Source: Methylacidiphilum caldifontis
GTDB lineage: Bacteria; Verrucomicrobiota; Verrucomicrobiia; Methylacidiphilales; CAMAQI01
Assembly: GCA_945860255.1 (NCBI GenBank)
Contig: CAMAQI010000105.1
Location: 1 to 7,701, forward strand
DNA: 7,701 nucleotides
Direction: 5' to 3'
Part shown: positions 6,466-7,701 of the stretch, one piece after another
How the letters are laid out: every line of letters starts with the position of its first letter
How positions within the stretch are numbered: the stretch's first letter is position 1
Translations under genes and position numbers: made by a program
The notes under the pieces: model-generated
What the model was told of the DNA's origin: nothing
The model's input: only the letters and a program-made list of their open reading frames with translations
Databases searched by the model: none

Positions 6466-7296
6466 TCAAACAAGCTCCGCTTCAAGCGGGACGGAAGGAG
6501 AAACCGTTAGATTGGACTCCCTTTGAGATCGTTTAGAATTTAAGCGACGTAAGGCGGAAACGGCTTTGGACCAACCTCCGAAAAAACGATGCTTGCAAAT
6601 CGCAGCGAAAAGCGCTGGATTCGCCATCTTCATCTCACTGCCATTCATTTTGGGATTTGCGGCGAGTAAAGGCCTCATTTGCTCTAAAATCAATTCGCGA
6701 CTCCAACGCTGGCGACGACGGATCGTAGAATAATCCAAGCCCGCATCACTGACCGCTTTTTCCCATGTTCCAAATCGACGACGAGCCGTTGCGATGAGGG
6801 TGTTCGAGGAGTCATCCATTCGCTTAGAACTCAAATCCTCCCCTTTGGAATGAAGGGATCGAATCTCATTCAAAATCTCCTGATCATCCCATGAGCGATA
6901 GCGATAAATCTCCTCCGCAGGAAGTCCTGCCGACTCCAAGGCATTTCTCCACGATCCAAAGTGTTGCGTTCGAATCGCCGCATAAACCATCGGAGCCTCC
7001 TTACTCAACATCACGGCTCGAAAAGAGAGATCCACTCCTGCCCGATAAAGAGATTGAATCGTTTCGATAATTTTTTCGTTCGACCATTGATGATAACGTC
7101 TGACCTCTTCATATGAAAATCCAGCCTCCAAAACCGCTTCCTTCCAACCTCCAAAATGACGCATCCCCGCAGCAAGTAATTCTTGATAAGTCTTTCTCAT
7201 ATGATGAGAATACAACGGAACTCCTTCAAGATGAAGACGTTGTATCTCCTGAATAATAATTTCTTTAGACCAATTTTTATTTTTACGATTTGCCAT
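6466..7296 (-). CDS. Uncharacterised protein of four tandem W...FG[GST]W..A repeats (homing-endonuclease-associated-repeat-like)
   Basis: The chosen start is ATG at 7296-7294, giving 276 residues (MANRKNKNWSKEI...). A TTG at 7323 would add nine residues, but it lies upstream of the predicted transcription start, while GAGGG sits before the ATG. Four modules follow, beginning at W9, W71, W136 and W198 (spacing 62, 65, 62). Each runs W-S/D-x-E/Q-x-I-(hydrophobic)-x-x-I/M-x-x-L, a G-x-D/P-L turn, a variable middle, then FG[GST]W-x-(K/N)-A-(hydrophobic) and usually AGL/AGF (HFGGW, HFGSW, RFGTW, FFGGW). The pattern resembles short helical modules described as homing-endonuclease-associated repeats (Pfam HNH_repeat), which may bind DNA as small helix-turn-helix units. 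No nuclease, HNH or LAGLIDADG domain is attached, and there are no signal peptide or membrane helices. The fourth module is degenerate after FFGGW, and a Ser/Arg-rich tail then an acidic end (PLEAELV) follows. High Arg/Lys content supports nucleic-acid binding. Function is unknown. Confidence 0.82.
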   Translation of the reverse strand: MANRKNKNWSKEIIIQEIQRLHLEGVPLYSHHMRKTYQELLAAGMRHFGGWKEAVLEAGFSYEEVRRYHQWSNEKIIETIQSLYRAGVDLSFRAVMLSKEAPMVYAAIRTQHFGSWRNALESAGLPAEEIYRYRSWDDQEILNEIRSLHSKGEDLSSKRMDDSSNTLIATARRRFGTWEKAVSDAGLDYSTIRRRQRWSRELILEQMRPLLAANPKMNGSEMKMANPALFAAICKHRFFGGWSKAVSALRRLNSKRSQRESNLTVSPSVPLEAELV

Positions 7297-7306
7297 ATGA
7301 ATTTTT

Positions 7307-7311
7307 CCCTC
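7307..7311 (-). promoter_or_regulatory. Ribosome binding site deciding the repeat-protein start
   Basis: The minus strand reads GAGGG 10 nt before the ATG at 7296. Spacing is slightly long but usable. Together with the promoter at 7326-7355 it favours this ATG over the TTG at 7323. Confidence 0.55.
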
Positions 7312-7325
7312 TGAAATTAACAAGC

Positions 7326-7355
7326 ATTATTTATACCGATTCCTTAATCTGTCAA
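7326..7355 (-). promoter_or_regulatory. Sigma70-type promoter of the repeat-protein gene
   Basis: On the minus strand a perfect -35 TTGACA (7355-7350) is followed after 18 bp by AATAAT (7331-7326), five of six matches to the -10 consensus. The predicted start near 7319 gives a leader of about 23 nt that includes the GAGGG site. An overlapping TATAAA at a 14-bp spacing is a poorer alternative. Confidence 0.6.
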
Positions 7356-7362
7356 ATGACAG
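7349..7362. promoter_or_regulatory. Palindrome overlapping the -35 box, candidate operator
   Basis: CTGTCAAATGACAG has perfect 6-bp arms (CTGTCA/TGACAG) around AA and covers the TTGACA -35 box. A protein dimer bound here would block RNA polymerase. No cognate regulator can be named; autoregulation by the adjacent repeat protein is one possibility. Confidence 0.4.
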
Positions 7363-7415
7363 TCGTGTTAAAACAATTTTCCTTAGCGAGGAATAAATGT
7401 AAATGCTCTTTTTAG

Positions 7416-7447
7416 AAAAAACTCAACTCATTGAAAGTCAATGAGTT
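7416..7447 (-). terminator. Intrinsic terminator of the heptosyltransferase-like gene
   Basis: On the minus strand, 5 nt after the TAA stop (7455-7453), a perfect 10-bp stem AACTCATTGA/TCAATGAGTT (7447-7425) with a 3-nt loop is followed after GAG by six T residues (7421-7416). The stem is AT-rich (3 of 10 pairs are GC), so termination may be partial. It isolates the repeat-protein gene from readthrough. Confidence 0.6.
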
Positions 7448-7452
7448 CCGTC

Positions 7453-7701
7453 TTATGATTCATTTATTTGATTAAATACTTTTAAAACCGAAATTTCTTT
7501 CATACAAGCCATTGGGAGGGAATGAAAACAGACCCTTTTGAGACAAGGCGAGCAGGAGAGATCCGAACGGAGAATCTGACTATTTAAACCAACAGGAGCT
7601 GTTTTTTGGGAGTCGGTTGCTCCAAACAACGAAACGGTCTTCACTCCCAATGCGGCGGCTAAATGGGCAGGGCCTGAATCGGTACTCAAAACAAGCCGGC
7701 T
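7453..7701 (-). CDS. Glycosyltransferase family 9 (ADP-heptose:LPS heptosyltransferase-like), C-terminal part
   Basis: The frame enters from the right edge and ends at TAA 7455-7453, giving the last 82 residues (SRLVLSTDSGPAHLAAALGV...). The segment DSGPAHLAAALGV, then VSLFGATDSQKTAPVG, is the C-terminal donor-binding signature of heptosyltransferases of the WaaC/WaaF/RfaQ family ('nDSGpmHlAaAlg.P.valFGpT.p..t.P'). It is followed by the cysteine pattern C-x-x-C-(x4)-C ahead of CMKEI, also usual in this family, where SCSPC...CM near the end is common. The enzymes add heptose from ADP-heptose to the LPS inner core at the cytoplasmic face of the inner membrane. Acceptor position cannot be told from the fragment, so no symbol is given. 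A terminator follows directly. Confidence 0.87.
   Translation of the reverse strand, partial: SRLVLSTDSGPAHLAAALGVKTVSLFGATDSQKTAPVGLNSQILRSDLSCSPCLKRVCFHSLPMACMKEISVLKVFNQINES

Noticed and set aside
6074..6526. Plus-strand open frame spanning the end of cysI and the convergent spacer
   Set aside because: It overlaps the conserved CysI cluster region in another frame, and its translation is Ser/Thr-rich without motifs.
7297..7323. Extended start of the repeat protein at TTG 7323
   Set aside because: The predicted transcription start (about 7319) lies downstream of this TTG, and the GAGGG site serves the ATG at 7296.
1..7701. tRNA, rRNA, CRISPR, insertion sequence or prophage signatures
   Set aside because: I looked for cloverleaf-like segments, regularly spaced repeats, transposase motifs and flanking inverted repeats on both strands and saw none.

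Overview
The window looks like chromosomal DNA from a Gram-negative bacterium. It carries genes for LPS or surface-glycan assembly, a lipoprotein-export type permease and a heptosyltransferase-family enzyme. By eye, base composition is a little under 50% GC. Gene style (an O-antigen-ligase-like protein fused to a TPR tail, a tandem FG[GST]W-repeat protein, few Shine-Dalgarno sites, a bacterial PolX) fits the Verrucomicrobiota/Planctomycetota side of the tree. That placement is inference from protein style, not a measured result.

Layout. Positions 1-630 (minus) hold the N-terminal 210 residues of a family X DNA polymerase, which runs off the left edge. A 73-bp divergent spacer (631-703) separates it from a plus-strand set of three closely packed genes: a Fur/Zur-family metalloregulator (704-1165), an O-antigen ligase/polymerase-like membrane protein with a TPR tail (1184-3133) and a LolC/LolE-type permease (3130-4380). 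The gaps are 18 bp and then a 4-bp ATGA overlap, so the last two are almost certainly co-transcribed and probably translationally coupled. A 255-bp spacer (4381-4635) contains an imperfect hairpin, an imperfect direct repeat and a long-range inverted repeat. It leads to cysI (4636-6330), the hemoprotein subunit of assimilatory sulfite reductase, with all four cluster/siroheme cysteines and the sulfite-binding basic residues visible.

From 6331 to the end the coding genes lie on the minus strand. A 135-bp convergent spacer holds a perfect 11-bp stem-loop and a purine-rich CGCAAAGAAC-type tract. Next comes an uncharacterised protein made of four tandem ~62-residue W...FG[GST]W..A modules (6466-7296), with its own recognisable promoter overlapped by a palindrome. 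A terminator hairpin (7416-7447) separates it from the C-terminal end of a GT9 heptosyltransferase-like gene (7453-7701), which enters from the right edge.

Functionally, the plus-strand cluster and the right-edge glycosyltransferase concern the outer envelope, cysI serves sulfur assimilation, and polX serves DNA repair. The repeat protein is the least explained gene here and the best candidate for new biology. I saw no tRNA, rRNA, CRISPR array, transposase or phage gene.
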